Origin: JALRAP01 sp046302815
GTDB lineage: Bacteria; Bacteroidota; Bacteroidia; AKYH767-A; OLB10
Direction: 5' to 3'
Assembly (NCBI GenBank): GCA_046302815.1
Contig: JBKCHO010000002.1
Coordinates: forward strand, 1 to 52,418
DNA length: 52,418 nucleotides
Positions 8,929-17,204 of this stretch are shown here, piece after piece; the stretch's first letter is position 1, and each line of letters starts with the position of its first letter. Under the pieces are notes generated by a model. That model did not search any database and had not been told where the DNA came from. It saw nothing but the letters and a program-made list of their open reading frames with translations. Made by a program: the position numbers and the translations under genes.

Positions 8929-10764
8929 ATGGAAGTTAAAGACACGACGCACTCAGCCCATGCAGTAGATCATCATGATCACGGCCACCACGACCATCAT
9001 CACAAAGAGACGTTCTGGACCAAGTATGTGTTCAGTACTGATCACAAGATGATTTCCAAGCAGTTCCTGATTACGGCCATCTTCATGGCATTCCTTGCCA
9101 TGGGTATGTCCATGATTTTCCGACTCCAGCTGGCTTGGCCCAATGAGTCTTTTCCAATCTTGGAAAACCTGATTGGCAAATGGGGGAAGGACGGAAAATT
9201 GGATCCCGGATTTTATCTGGCTTTGGTAACCATACACGGTACGATCATGGTTTTCATGGTGTTAACCGGAGGGTTGTCAGGTACATTCAGTAACCTGCTG
9301 ATTCCATTGCAGGTGGGTGCCCGTGATATGGCTTCAGGTTTCCTGAACATGCTTTCGTTCTGGTTCTTCGCTGCCTCTTCTCTTGTGATGTTTGGCTCCT
9401 TATTTGTTGAGGCCGGACCTGCATCCGGAGGTTGGACGGTTTATCCTCCATTATCTGCATTACCACAAGCCATTCCAGGTTCCGGATTGGGTATGACCCT
9501 TTGGTTGGTCTCTATGGTATTGTTCATCGTGTCTGCCCTGTTGGGAGGTATCAACTATGTGGCAACGGTAATTAACCTTCGCACCAAAGGAATGTCGATG
9601 ACCCGTTTGCCATTGACCGTATGGGCATTCTTTATCACGGCTATCTTGGGTATCCTTTCTTTCCCAGTGCTCGTTGCAGCGGCTTTGCTGCTTGTATTCG
9701 ACCGAAGCATGGGAACCAGCTTCTACCTCTCCGACATCTTTATCGGCGGTGTGCCATTGGAGCACTCAGGTGGTAGCCCTATTCTTTACCAGCACTTGTT
9801 CTGGTTCTTAGGACACCCAGAGGTATATATCGTATTGCTTCCCGCACTGGGATTGGCATCTGAGGTTATCTCAACCATGGCCCGTAAGCCGATCTTCGGA
9901 TACAAAGCAATGGTTGGTTCCATGTTGGTAATCGCTTTCCTTTCATTCATCGTTTGGGGTCACCACATGTTCGTTACGGGAATGAATCCATTCCTTGGAT
10001 CGGTGTTCGTATTTACCACACTGCTTGTAGCGATTCCTTCAGCAGTAAAGGTTTTCAACTACATAGCCACACTTTGGAAAGCGAATATTGTGCTATCTCC
10101 TGCCATGCTATTCGCCATCGGACTTGTTTCATTCTTCATCACGGGAGGACTTACTGGTATTATTCTTGGAGACTCCGCACTTGATATCAATCTGCACGAT
10201 ACCTATTTTGTTGTAGCGCACTTCCACATTGTAATGGGAAGCTCTGCTATTTTCGGAATGTTTGCAGGAGTGTATCATTGGTTCCCTCGCATGTTTGGAC
10301 GAATGATGAACAAGACGCTCGGATATGTTCACTTCTGGTTGACCATTATATGTGTTTACGCGGTGTTCTTCCCAATGCACTTCATTGGCTTGGCCGGGGT
10401 TCCCCGTCGTTATTATGCCAATACTGCATACGAGGGCTTTGACTCTTTGGTAAACATCAACGAACTTATCACCGTGTTCGCTTTGATAGCTGGAGTTGCT
10501 CAGGTCATTTTCGCCATCAATTTCTTCTACAGCATTTACAAAGGTAAACCTGCTGAACAGAATCCGTGGAAATCCAATACGCTCGAATGGACGGCTCCAG
10601 TGGAGCATGTGCATGGCAACTGGCCAGGACCTGTTCCAACAGTTCATCGTTGGGCATACGATTACTCCAAGCCTGGTGCCAAGGAAGACTACATTCCTCA
10701 AACCGTTCCTTACTCCGAAACACCGGAATCGAACAGACCCGAGGATGATAAATCCAGTATTTGA
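8929..10764 (+). CDS. coxA: Cytochrome c oxidase subunit I
   Basis: Subunit I is the catalytic heme-copper core that reduces oxygen and pumps protons. The 611 residues hold about twelve transmembrane helices and all heme and CuB ligands: the low-spin heme histidine in TIHGTIMVF, the cross-linked His-Tyr motif GHPEVY, the HH pair in VWGHHMFVTG, and the two heme histidines in VVAHFHIVMG. Residues 7-25 are very rich in histidine (HSAHAVDHHDHGHHDHHH). The gene ends 10 bp before a strong intrinsic terminator, so the act-cox transcript stops here. No subunit III, heme A synthase or assembly gene follows. Confidence 0.96.
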   Translation: MEVKDTTHSAHAVDHHDHGHHDHHHKETFWTKYVFSTDHKMISKQFLITAIFMAFLAMGMSMIFRLQLAWPNESFPILENLIGKWGKDGKLDPGFYLALVTIHGTIMVFMVLTGGLSGTFSNLLIPLQVGARDMASGFLNMLSFWFFAASSLVMFGSLFVEAGPASGGWTVYPPLSALPQAIPGSGLGMTLWLVSMVLFIVSALLGGINYVATVINLRTKGMSMTRLPLTVWAFFITAILGILSFPVLVAAALLLVFDRSMGTSFYLSDIFIGGVPLEHSGGSPILYQHLFWFLGHPEVYIVLLPALGLASEVISTMARKPIFGYKAMVGSMLVIAFLSFIVWGHHMFVTGMNPFLGSVFVFTTLLVAIPSAVKVFNYIATLWKANIVLSPAMLFAIGLVSFFITGGLTGIILGDSALDINLHDTYFVVAHFHIVMGSSAIFGMFAGVYHWFPRMFGRMMNKTLGYVHFWLTIICVYAVFFPMHFIGLAGVPRRYYANTAYEGFDSLVNINELITVFALIAGVAQVIFAINFFYSIYKGKPAEQNPWKSNTLEWTAPVEHVHGNWPGPVPTVHRWAYDYSKPGAKEDYIPQTVPYSETPESNRPEDDKSSI

Positions 10765-10773
10765 AGATAATTC

Positions 10774-10807
10774 AAAGAGCCCCGAGAAGAAATTTTCGGG
10801 GCTCTTT
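10774..10807 (+). terminator. Intrinsic terminator of the act-cox operon
   Basis: A perfect 12-bp inverted repeat (AAAGAGCCCCGA and TCGGGGCTCTTT) with a 10-nt loop is followed by CTTTTAT. It lies 10 bp after the coxA stop codon and before the promoter of the next gene. Confidence 0.92.
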
Positions 10808-10853
10808 CTTTTATGTGAATGGGATTTATCACAAACGAGTGCATATACTTGAC

Positions 10854-10861
10854 TATTTTAG
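10854..10861 (+). promoter_or_regulatory. Putative -7 promoter element, leaderless
   Basis: TATTTTAG is a one-mismatch match to the Bacteroidota -7 element TAnnTTTG. It ends exactly 4 nt before the ATG at 10866, so transcription would start at or near the start codon. The same spacing occurs at 15513 and 45622. No clear -33 TTTG was found here. Confidence 0.5.
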
Positions 10862-10865
10862 CGCC

Positions 10866-11582
10866 ATGCGATTGATCCTTGTAACATGTTTAGTGGCTTT
10901 GTCATGCAGCTCTTTTGCAGGCAACGATGGCATGGTGTTTCCTGCCGATACACCACTTGTTGGTTTCAAGGGCAAGCCAAAATTTTTCATCACTTTGGAC
11001 AATACCGGTTCGTTTGTGGATGGCAAACCGGCCGTAACCAATGAAATCAGGTTGGGCCTCGACTTCAAAAAAAAGTTGAAGTTGGGAATTGGCTATGGAC
11101 TTTTGGTTTCCGATATCGTCATTGAGAAATCTGTTATAAACGAACGATCAGGCAAAGATTCCATTGTCCCTTCAAAATTGTCGCTTGATTATTTTTCCGC
11201 TAATGCGGAGTATGTATTATACCATTCAAAGAGATGGCAAATTTCCAGTCCGCTTTTTGTAGGGTTAGGTAGCTCCTATTTTCAATATTATGACTTGGAT
11301 AGTAAAGGCATTTTAAAAGAGAAGCGAACGGATGAAGGTACTGTATTGGTAACAGTGGTTGGCGCCATGGGTACCTATAGATTTATCCGATGGCTGGGAG
11401 TCAGCGCTGGACTAGGTTACCGTGTTGGTATTTTGAATAACAACAAGGTGGAGCAGTCATTCAACTCTCCTGTATATACTTTCAGGTTCAGGATATTTTT
11501 TGGAGAGATTTACAAAACTTTATTCCCAAGAGGCATTAATGGCAAAAAGGATCCTCCTTATTCGAATGAAGGTTGGGAATAA
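10866..11582 (+). CDS. Probable outer-membrane beta-barrel protein, function unknown
   Basis: The 238-residue product starts with a signal peptide (MRLILVTCLVALSCSSFAG). The rest alternates polar and hydrophobic residues in strand-like blocks, with aromatic-rich segments such as YHSKRWQISSPLFVGLG and a C-terminal run ending in strand-like FRFRIFFGEI. This suits a small outer-membrane barrel like those annotated as hypothetical in Bacteroidota. The frame is open upstream to 10761, but that extension would run through the terminator hairpin. The ATG at 10866 sits just after a promoter element and begins the signal peptide, so it is preferred. No enzyme motif is visible. Confidence 0.65.
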   Translation: MRLILVTCLVALSCSSFAGNDGMVFPADTPLVGFKGKPKFFITLDNTGSFVDGKPAVTNEIRLGLDFKKKLKLGIGYGLLVSDIVIEKSVINERSGKDSIVPSKLSLDYFSANAEYVLYHSKRWQISSPLFVGLGSSYFQYYDLDSKGILKEKRTDEGTVLVTVVGAMGTYRFIRWLGVSAGLGYRVGILNNNKVEQSFNSPVYTFRFRIFFGEIYKTLFPRGINGKKDPPYSNEGWE

Positions 11583-11604
11583 TTACATTTAGTATATAAA
11601 AAAC

Positions 11605-12690
11605 ATGCTGTCAACTTCCATTAGAAACATTTTCTGCCTTGCTTGCCTGATATCGTTTCTGTCTACTGCTGTTGTAGCACAATCTTATAGCAGTCCCGAG
11701 AGCGTTGAGTTTGATTATGCCAATAACCGTTGGTTCATATCCAACAACGGCAACGGACAAATTCTGACGCGCAATAGTGCCACAGGTGCTTTGGCGGTGT
11801 TTGCTACGGGTATACCATCAGGACCACATGGATTGGAAATAGTCGGAGACACGCTTTATGCTTGCGATGGAAGCACATTGAAGGCTTATGAAATTCAAAC
11901 GGCGACCCTGGTTTTCAATATCAATCTTGGAGCTTCTTTCCTGAATGGTATTACACACGATAATTCAGGTAACCTATATATAACGGACTTTTCCACTAAG
12001 CGTATTTATCGGTTTAATACATCCAATCGAACCTATTCGGTTTTCGTATCCAATACGGGATCGGCATCACCAAACGGAATCGTTTTCGATGATGCCAACA
12101 ACCGTTGTGTTTATGTGAACTGGGGATCTAACGCGCCTATAAAGGCTGTTGATTTGTCAACAGGAACTGTTTCGACACTTGCAACTACCAACTTGGGGAG
12201 TTGCGATGGAATCACCAAAGACAATGCAGGAAACTACTATGTTTCCTCGTGGTCAACTACGAGTAAAATCACCAGATTCAATAATGACTTCACTGCATCA
12301 ACTGCTGTGGTGACAACGGGACTTAGCAACCCTGCTGACATTTTTTATAATGTACTAACGGATACCTTGGGGGTTCCCAACTCCGGAACAGGTAATAATA
12401 CCGCGTATTACTATTTCGGAAGCACAACGGGTTTGTCCAATCAAACACAAGAGCCCTCTCCATTTCATCACCAATTGAGCCATGGTTCATTGATCGTTCG
12501 ATTCAACGAATTGACAAGTGCTGCATGGCAGTTGGTAAATCAACATGGCCAGACTGTACAGTCTGGAATTGTTGGAAACGATATTGGTTTCACCACATCA
12601 TTATCCAATCTGCCAAATGGAAATTACCTGATACGAGTGCAGCTTGGGAAACAATTTTACACTCGATCTTTTGTGTGGATTGGACAATGA
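11605..12690 (+). CDS. Secreted NHL/SMP-30-like beta-propeller protein with T9SS sorting domain
   Basis: A signal peptide (residues 1-26, ending VVAQ) is followed by about five propeller blades. They show recurrent motifs such as FDYANNRWFISNNGNGQI, ITHDNSGNLYITDFSTKRI, and ITKDNAGNYYVSSWSTTSKI. The last 75 residues, from about 287, form a T9SS type A sorting domain: strand-rich, with AAWQLVNQHGQTVQSG and NLPNGNYLIRV. The protein is therefore predicted to cross the outer membrane and be attached at the surface or released. It starts 22 bp after the preceding gene and converges on the S46 peptidase gene with only 10 bp between them. The ligand or substrate is not evident. Confidence 0.8.
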   Translation: MLSTSIRNIFCLACLISFLSTAVVAQSYSSPESVEFDYANNRWFISNNGNGQILTRNSATGALAVFATGIPSGPHGLEIVGDTLYACDGSTLKAYEIQTATLVFNINLGASFLNGITHDNSGNLYITDFSTKRIYRFNTSNRTYSVFVSNTGSASPNGIVFDDANNRCVYVNWGSNAPIKAVDLSTGTVSTLATTNLGSCDGITKDNAGNYYVSSWSTTSKITRFNNDFTASTAVVTTGLSNPADIFYNVLTDTLGVPNSGTGNNTAYYYFGSTTGLSNQTQEPSPFHHQLSHGSLIVRFNELTSAAWQLVNQHGQTVQSGIVGNDIGFTTSLSNLPNGNYLIRVQLGKQFYTRSFVWIGQ

Positions 12691-12700
12691 TGTTTTGATA

Positions 12701-14851
12701 TCATTTCACAATTCGCATTTCTTCAATCAGCCTTCGGCATCCGGCAAACTTATCGATAACAAAAAGGGTGAATCGGATATCCAGTGAGATGTTTCTACAC
12801 TTCTCAGGGTCAAAGTCAATATCACTCATGGTGCCTTCCCAAACACGGTCGAAATTAGTACCGATCAGTTCGCCATTTGCATTCAGTACCGGACTTCCCG
12901 AGTTTCCTCCTGTGGTGTGGTTTGAGGCAACGAACGCAACGGGTAATGTGCCATTGACCGCATAATCGCCAAAATCGCGAGAAAAGTAGAGGTCTTTGAG
13001 TTTTTTAGGGACTTCAAACTCCTCTATCGATGGGTTTTCCTTTTGCATGATTCCTTCGATGGAGGTCATGTGATTGTAGTATCTCGCATCAGCAGCTTCA
13101 TAGCCATTAACCTGACCATAAGCTACACGCAATGTAGAATTGGCATCAGGATAAAATCTTTTTTCAGGTTCCATTTCCATTTGTGCAGCCATATACTTTC
13201 TATTCAATGTAGTCAATTCTGCATTGATTTTTCCTGCTGGAGATTCCAATTTTGATTTAAACATTTCGCGGAACGAAATTGCCAATACATAGGCGGGATC
13301 TGATTTCAGCTTTTTCAGTTTCTTCGAATTGAAATCCTTCAAAAAGGATTGTAGCCGTAAAGAATCTGCGAATATGCTCTTTTGATATATCACCGCACCA
13401 GCCTCTGCGAAATTACCCTTGTGCTTGGAATGAATACGAATCAGTTCGTCTGTGTAATATATTGCATCCATATCGTTCCAGTAAAGAGACATCATGGCTT
13501 CAAAAAGTTTTTGGTCTGTTGCGGCATCAAAGTCCTTAAAAAACCCTCCAGCATTTGAAAGCAGCTTCTCGGCCTCAGCAGCAATTGCTTTTTCATCCAA
13601 TGGCATGGCATTCGACAACGACTCCAGCTTGTTGAATGCGGCAGCATATCGAAGCATCTCTACGCCAAATGCGGCCTCATTCACATAATCTATGGCTTTA
13701 GAAAAGGGTGCAAGCTCCTCATAGTTTTTACGCATCGCATCCAGCAACGACCGGTAATCGCTTTTGTTGTTACGAATGGCCCATTCTTGGAATGTGCGTT
13801 CATAAGCTTGTTTCGATTGGATGGTGTTCAGTCGTGTCAATCCCTTTTGCTCTCCTTGCCATTTTTTCCAAGCGTTGGCAATGTTAGCTTGTTTGGCTGC
13901 ATATTGTATTCTGAGCTTGTCGCTGGAGCGCATGGCGGCATCGATGATATTCAGTCGGGCAGTTCGTATGGCGATCCTTGCCGGATTGTTTACCTCCATG
14001 GTATTCTTAACAGCAAATGATGGTATGTACTGCGTGGTTCTTCCTGGGAATCCATATACCATGGTGAAATCACCGGGTTGAACCCCTTTAAGGGAAATAG
14101 GGAAGAAGTGGCGTGGTTTGAATGGGACATTGTCCTTGGAATATTCGGCAGGTTTATTGTCTGGTCCGGCATAAACGCGGAAGAGCGCGAAGTCGCCCGT
14201 ATGTCGCGGCCACATCCAGTTGTCGGTATCGCCACCAAATTTTCCGATGGATGATGGCGGTGCACCTACCATGCGCACATCTTTGAATGTTTCGGTAACG
14301 AAAAGGTAATACTGGTTACCGTTGAAAAAGGGGCGGACGGAGGCTCCAAAATGGGTTCCTTCCACCGATTTTTTTTCAATGGATGCAATCGCCTCCTTGA
14401 TTTTTTTATCCCGATCCGATTCTGAGGTTTCGTTGCTTACGCCAGAAAGCACATCCTTTGTAACATCTTCTATTCGGATGATAAATGTTGCTGTAAGTCC
14501 GGGGCATGCCAACTCTTGCTCTTGTTTCATGGCCCAAAAACCAAATTTCAAGTAGTCGTTTTCAAGTGAGCTATGAGATTGTATTTGGGAGAATCCACAA
14601 TGGTGGTTGGTAAGCAGTAGCCCTTTGTCGGAAATAATTTCTCCGGTACACCCACCACCGAATAAAACTACTGCATCCTTCATGCTCGAATTGTTCACAC
14701 TATAAATGTCATCAGCTGAAACACGCATGCCTTTGGCTTTCATGTCGGCTTCATTCAATTGCTTTAAGAAAATGGGAAGCCACATCCCTTCATCGGCAAC
14801 GGCAATAAATTTGAATAACAGGAAGCAAAGCAATAAAATGGATTTTTTCAT
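12701..14851 (-). CDS. S46 family dipeptidyl-peptidase, DPP11-like
   Basis: S46 peptidases are periplasmic serine enzymes of Bacteroidota that release dipeptides from oligopeptide N termini. The 716-residue product from ATG 14851 has a signal peptide (MKKSILLLCFLLFKFIAVA) and the chymotrypsin-like triad: His84 in LTNHHCGF, an Asp near residue 221 in HTGDFALF, and Ser651 in GGNSGSP. Eighteen residues after this serine is Arg669 (NFDRVWEG). In characterised family members Arg at that place gives DPP11 preference for Asp or Glu at P1, whereas DPP7 has Gly. The frame is open upstream to 15112, but that extension overlaps the DUF3127 gene and lacks a signal peptide at its start, so 14851 is preferred. 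Confidence 0.9.
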   Translation of the reverse strand: MKKSILLLCFLLFKFIAVADEGMWLPIFLKQLNEADMKAKGMRVSADDIYSVNNSSMKDAVVLFGGGCTGEIISDKGLLLTNHHCGFSQIQSHSSLENDYLKFGFWAMKQEQELACPGLTATFIIRIEDVTKDVLSGVSNETSESDRDKKIKEAIASIEKKSVEGTHFGASVRPFFNGNQYYLFVTETFKDVRMVGAPPSSIGKFGGDTDNWMWPRHTGDFALFRVYAGPDNKPAEYSKDNVPFKPRHFFPISLKGVQPGDFTMVYGFPGRTTQYIPSFAVKNTMEVNNPARIAIRTARLNIIDAAMRSSDKLRIQYAAKQANIANAWKKWQGEQKGLTRLNTIQSKQAYERTFQEWAIRNNKSDYRSLLDAMRKNYEELAPFSKAIDYVNEAAFGVEMLRYAAAFNKLESLSNAMPLDEKAIAAEAEKLLSNAGGFFKDFDAATDQKLFEAMMSLYWNDMDAIYYTDELIRIHSKHKGNFAEAGAVIYQKSIFADSLRLQSFLKDFNSKKLKKLKSDPAYVLAISFREMFKSKLESPAGKINAELTTLNRKYMAAQMEMEPEKRFYPDANSTLRVAYGQVNGYEAADARYYNHMTSIEGIMQKENPSIEEFEVPKKLKDLYFSRDFGDYAVNGTLPVAFVASNHTTGGNSGSPVLNANGELIGTNFDRVWEGTMSDIDFDPEKCRNISLDIRFTLFVIDKFAGCRRLIEEMRIVK

Positions 14852-14878
14852 GATTCGGTAGGTTTGGTATTTAAAGCA

Positions 14879-14904
14879 AGAGGGATGACTTACGCCATCC
14901 CTCT
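14879..14904 (-). terminator. Hairpin terminator downstream of the DUF3127 gene
   Basis: AGAGGGATG and CATCCCTCT form a perfect 9-bp stem with an 8-nt loop, followed on the minus strand by TGCTTT. It lies 30 bp after the DUF3127 stop codon and just before the start of the S46 peptidase gene, so it should separate the two. Confidence 0.75.
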
Positions 14905-14933
14905 CAAAATTATGGAATATTTGACAATCCTTG

Positions 14934-15317
14934 TCAGAACGGAAGATCGCTTTCCGCACCATTATTGTTCGGAGTGAAGGATCCCGCCGGAGCTGGTTGT
15001 CCCGCAGACATGCCTGCATCAGAACCTGTTCTTTCAACTCTCCAAGCCTTGATATCGGTATACCAACGGCCGTTATACTCGCGTGATTCAACATTGAATG
15101 ATACTTTGACATCAGAGCCGACCTGAACCGATTTCAAGATATCGGTTTTGTCGCCCCACAACATGATGCACACCTTTTTAGGGTAGTTGCCATCCATGTA
15201 CTCAATGACAAAATACTGTTTTTTCCATTGTTGACCGGTCCTTCCCTCACCGGATTCCATTGGAAGGATCTGGATTATTTTTCCAGAGAGATCTAATGAT
15301 TTGTTTTCTAATGACAT
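14934..15317 (-). CDS. DUF3127 protein, OB-fold-like, with SSB-like acidic C-terminal tip
   Basis: The 127-residue protein matches the DUF3127 family of Bacteroidota: LSGKIIQILP, EGRTGQQWKKQYFVIEY, CIMLWGDKTD and SREYNGRWYTDIKAWRVE. The predicted all-beta core of about 90 residues resembles an OB fold. It is followed by a flexible Gly/Ala/Pro/Asn linker and ends in ESDLPF. That tip closely resembles the DDDIPF tail by which single-strand DNA-binding proteins recruit repair and replication enzymes. The family has no defined function. A nucleic-acid role is an inference from the fold and the tail. It is transcribed alone, with its own terminator. Confidence 0.85.
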   Translation of the reverse strand: MSLENKSLDLSGKIIQILPMESGEGRTGQQWKKQYFVIEYMDGNYPKKVCIMLWGDKTDILKSVQVGSDVKVSFNVESREYNGRWYTDIKAWRVERTGSDAGMSAGQPAPAGSFTPNNNGAESDLPF

Positions 15318-15512
15318 GTTTTTTAATTGTTTATGACTTCATTAAATTTCCATAAAGATACAAAAAAGGCCTCTGAATGGTGTCACTAGCTATGTATTAA
15401 TCGTTTATTTTTTAGAATTAGATCGGTACAAGCGTTCGAGCGGCTATTATTGATTTTGCATTCGTTTGGTCATTGAAGTCATAGGAATTTAAACTCACGC
15501 TTTCATATTCAC

Positions 15513-15520
15513 TATTTTAG
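15513..15520 (+). promoter_or_regulatory. Putative -7 promoter element, leaderless
   Basis: TATTTTAG, one mismatch from TAnnTTTG, ends 4 nt before the ATG at 15525. The identical octamer and spacing occur at 10854. It would drive the aminotransferase-sulfotransferase pair. Confidence 0.5.
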
Positions 15521-15524
15521 TCGG

Positions 15525-16466
15525 ATGATTAGTGGAACACATATTTCCGAGGATGACCCTCGAAACAACAATATCCTGATTCACATCAATGGAGAGCTGA
15601 TTCATCGCGATCAGGCCAAGATTTCGGTATTCGACAGCGGTTATTTGATTGGTGATGGTATTTGGGAGGCCGTACGACTGAAGAGTGGGGTACTGGTTTT
15701 TCTTTCCGACCATTTGAATCGACTGTGGAATGCTGCTGCTGCGGTAGGCATTTCAATGGGAATGACCAAAGCGGAGCTTTATGATCGCATTCGTCAAACT
15801 TTAGCAGCTAATCAAATGCACGATGGCGTCCATGTTCGGTGTATGATTACCCGAGGCTTTAAGAAAACACCATCCCAAGATCCACGACTGTTGGTGAGTG
15901 GTCCTAATGTGGTGATTATTCCCGAATACAAGAAAGCATCTACACAGGTCAAACAACAGGGAATTGTTTTATTTACATCCACCATCCGGAGGGGTGCTCC
16001 CGATTATCTCGACCCGCGTTTGAATTGCCACAGCAAATTGCATGAAGTGCAAGCACTCATTCAAGCCATCGAGGCTGGAGCCGATGAGGCTCTCATGTTG
16101 GATGTGAATGGATTTGTGGCTACTTGCAACTCTACGAATTTCTTTATTTGTAAAAACGGCGAGTTGTGGACATCCACCGGAAAATACTGCATGAACGGAA
16201 TTACGCGTGCCAAGGTCATCGATTGTGCGCGACAAAATGCAATCACTTGTCTCGAAAAGGAATTTTCACTTTTTGATGTCTATGGTGCCGACGAGGCTTT
16301 CGTTACTGGAACATTCGGTGGACTTACCCCGGTAGTTAAAATCGATGGTCGAACCATTGGAAACGGGATGCCTGGTAAGCTGACGGAAAGGTTGAGTTTG
16401 CTATACAGTGAGGCGGTAGAAAACGAGATCAGAAATGTTTTGAATGCAAGTAAAAGCCCGTTTTAA
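15525..16466 (+). CDS. Class IV PLP-dependent aminotransferase (branched-chain/D-amino-acid aminotransferase-like)
   Basis: Class IV aminotransferases act on branched-chain or D-amino acids or on aminodeoxychorismate with pyridoxal phosphate. The 313 residues show the family order: IHINGELIHRDQAKISVFDSG, IWEAVRLKSG, a region with the catalytic lysine at LNCHSKLHEVQ, then EALMLDVNGFVATCNSTNFF, NGITRAKVI and DEAFVTGTFGGLTPVVKIDG. The sequence is closest in my memory to the C-terminal half of plant branched-chain-aminotransferase-like proteins rather than to biosynthetic IlvE. The next gene starts 2 nt later and matches the other half of that plant protein. The substrate is unknown. Confidence 0.88.
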   Translation: MISGTHISEDDPRNNNILIHINGELIHRDQAKISVFDSGYLIGDGIWEAVRLKSGVLVFLSDHLNRLWNAAAAVGISMGMTKAELYDRIRQTLAANQMHDGVHVRCMITRGFKKTPSQDPRLLVSGPNVVIIPEYKKASTQVKQQGIVLFTSTIRRGAPDYLDPRLNCHSKLHEVQALIQAIEAGADEALMLDVNGFVATCNSTNFFICKNGELWTSTGKYCMNGITRAKVIDCARQNAITCLEKEFSLFDVYGADEAFVTGTFGGLTPVVKIDGRTIGNGMPGKLTERLSLLYSEAVENEIRNVLNASKSPF

Positions 16467-16468
16467 AA

Positions 16469-17200
16469 ATGGCAGACACAACATGCAAGAGAATATGCCT
16501 TTGGTCGGGTCCACGAAACATTTCAACGGCGCTCATGTACTCTTTTGCCCAACGACCCGATACGAGGGTTTATGACGAACCACTGTATGGATATTATTTG
16601 AAAACCACACAGGCTAAAGAATATCACCCGGGTGCCGAAGAGGTCATGTCCAATATGGAATGTGATGGTCAAAAGGTAGTGGAGATGATGATGGGTGCGC
16701 ATGAAAAACCTGTCGTCTTTTTCAAGAACATGGGTCATCATTTAGGTGATCTCGATCGGAGTTTCATGTTAAATACAGTGAATCTAATCTTGACTAGACA
16801 TCCTGCACAGGTTATCACATCGTTCGCAAAGGAAATTCCAAACCCTACATTGTTAGATGTCGGGTTTCACGCACAGGCTGAATTGCTAGATCAGTTAGTT
16901 CAAATGGGAGCCGAAACATGGGTTGCCGATTCAAATGCTATTATTCAGCATCCGGAAAAATATCTAATTCGGCTCTGCCAGCGAATCGGAATTCCTTTTT
17001 ACAAAGAGATGCTGCAATGGGATGCGGGCCCTCGGCCTGAAGACGGAATATGGGCTAAACATTGGTATAAAAATGTACACGCCTCCACGGGCTTTGGAGC
17101 CTATGTGGAGAAACCTTTAACAGTTGAGACAAGGTTGGAACCCTTGCTAAATGCGTGTATGCCTTATTACAATAAGCTCGTTCGCGCAACCGTTTTATGA
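16469..17200 (+). CDS. Sulfotransferase-like protein, partner of the class IV aminotransferase
   Basis: The 243-residue protein begins with a P-loop-like motif, LWSGPRNISTALMYSFAQRP, that resembles the 5'-phosphosulfate-binding loop of sulfotransferases. It continues with DEPLYGYYLK, MECDGQKVV, a predicted 3'-phosphate segment LILTRHPAQVITSF, and GPRPEDGIWAKHWYKNVH near the C terminus. These blocks match the N-terminal half of plant branched-chain-aminotransferase-like proteins. No signal peptide is present. It is coupled to the aminotransferase gene (2-nt gap). Whether it transfers sulfate, or uses the fold for another reaction on the aminotransferase product, cannot be told from sequence. 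Confidence 0.82.
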   Translation: MADTTCKRICLWSGPRNISTALMYSFAQRPDTRVYDEPLYGYYLKTTQAKEYHPGAEEVMSNMECDGQKVVEMMMGAHEKPVVFFKNMGHHLGDLDRSFMLNTVNLILTRHPAQVITSFAKEIPNPTLLDVGFHAQAELLDQLVQMGAETWVADSNAIIQHPEKYLIRLCQRIGIPFYKEMLQWDAGPRPEDGIWAKHWYKNVHASTGFGAYVEKPLTVETRLEPLLNACMPYYNKLVRATVL

Positions 17201-17204
17201 GTTG

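Noticed and set aside
10761..10865. Upstream extension of the outer-membrane protein
   Set aside because: It passes through the coxA terminator hairpin and precedes the promoter element; the signal peptide starts at 10866.
14852..15112. 87-codon N-terminal extension of the S46 peptidase
   Set aside because: It overlaps the DUF3127 gene and a terminator and would bury the signal peptide.
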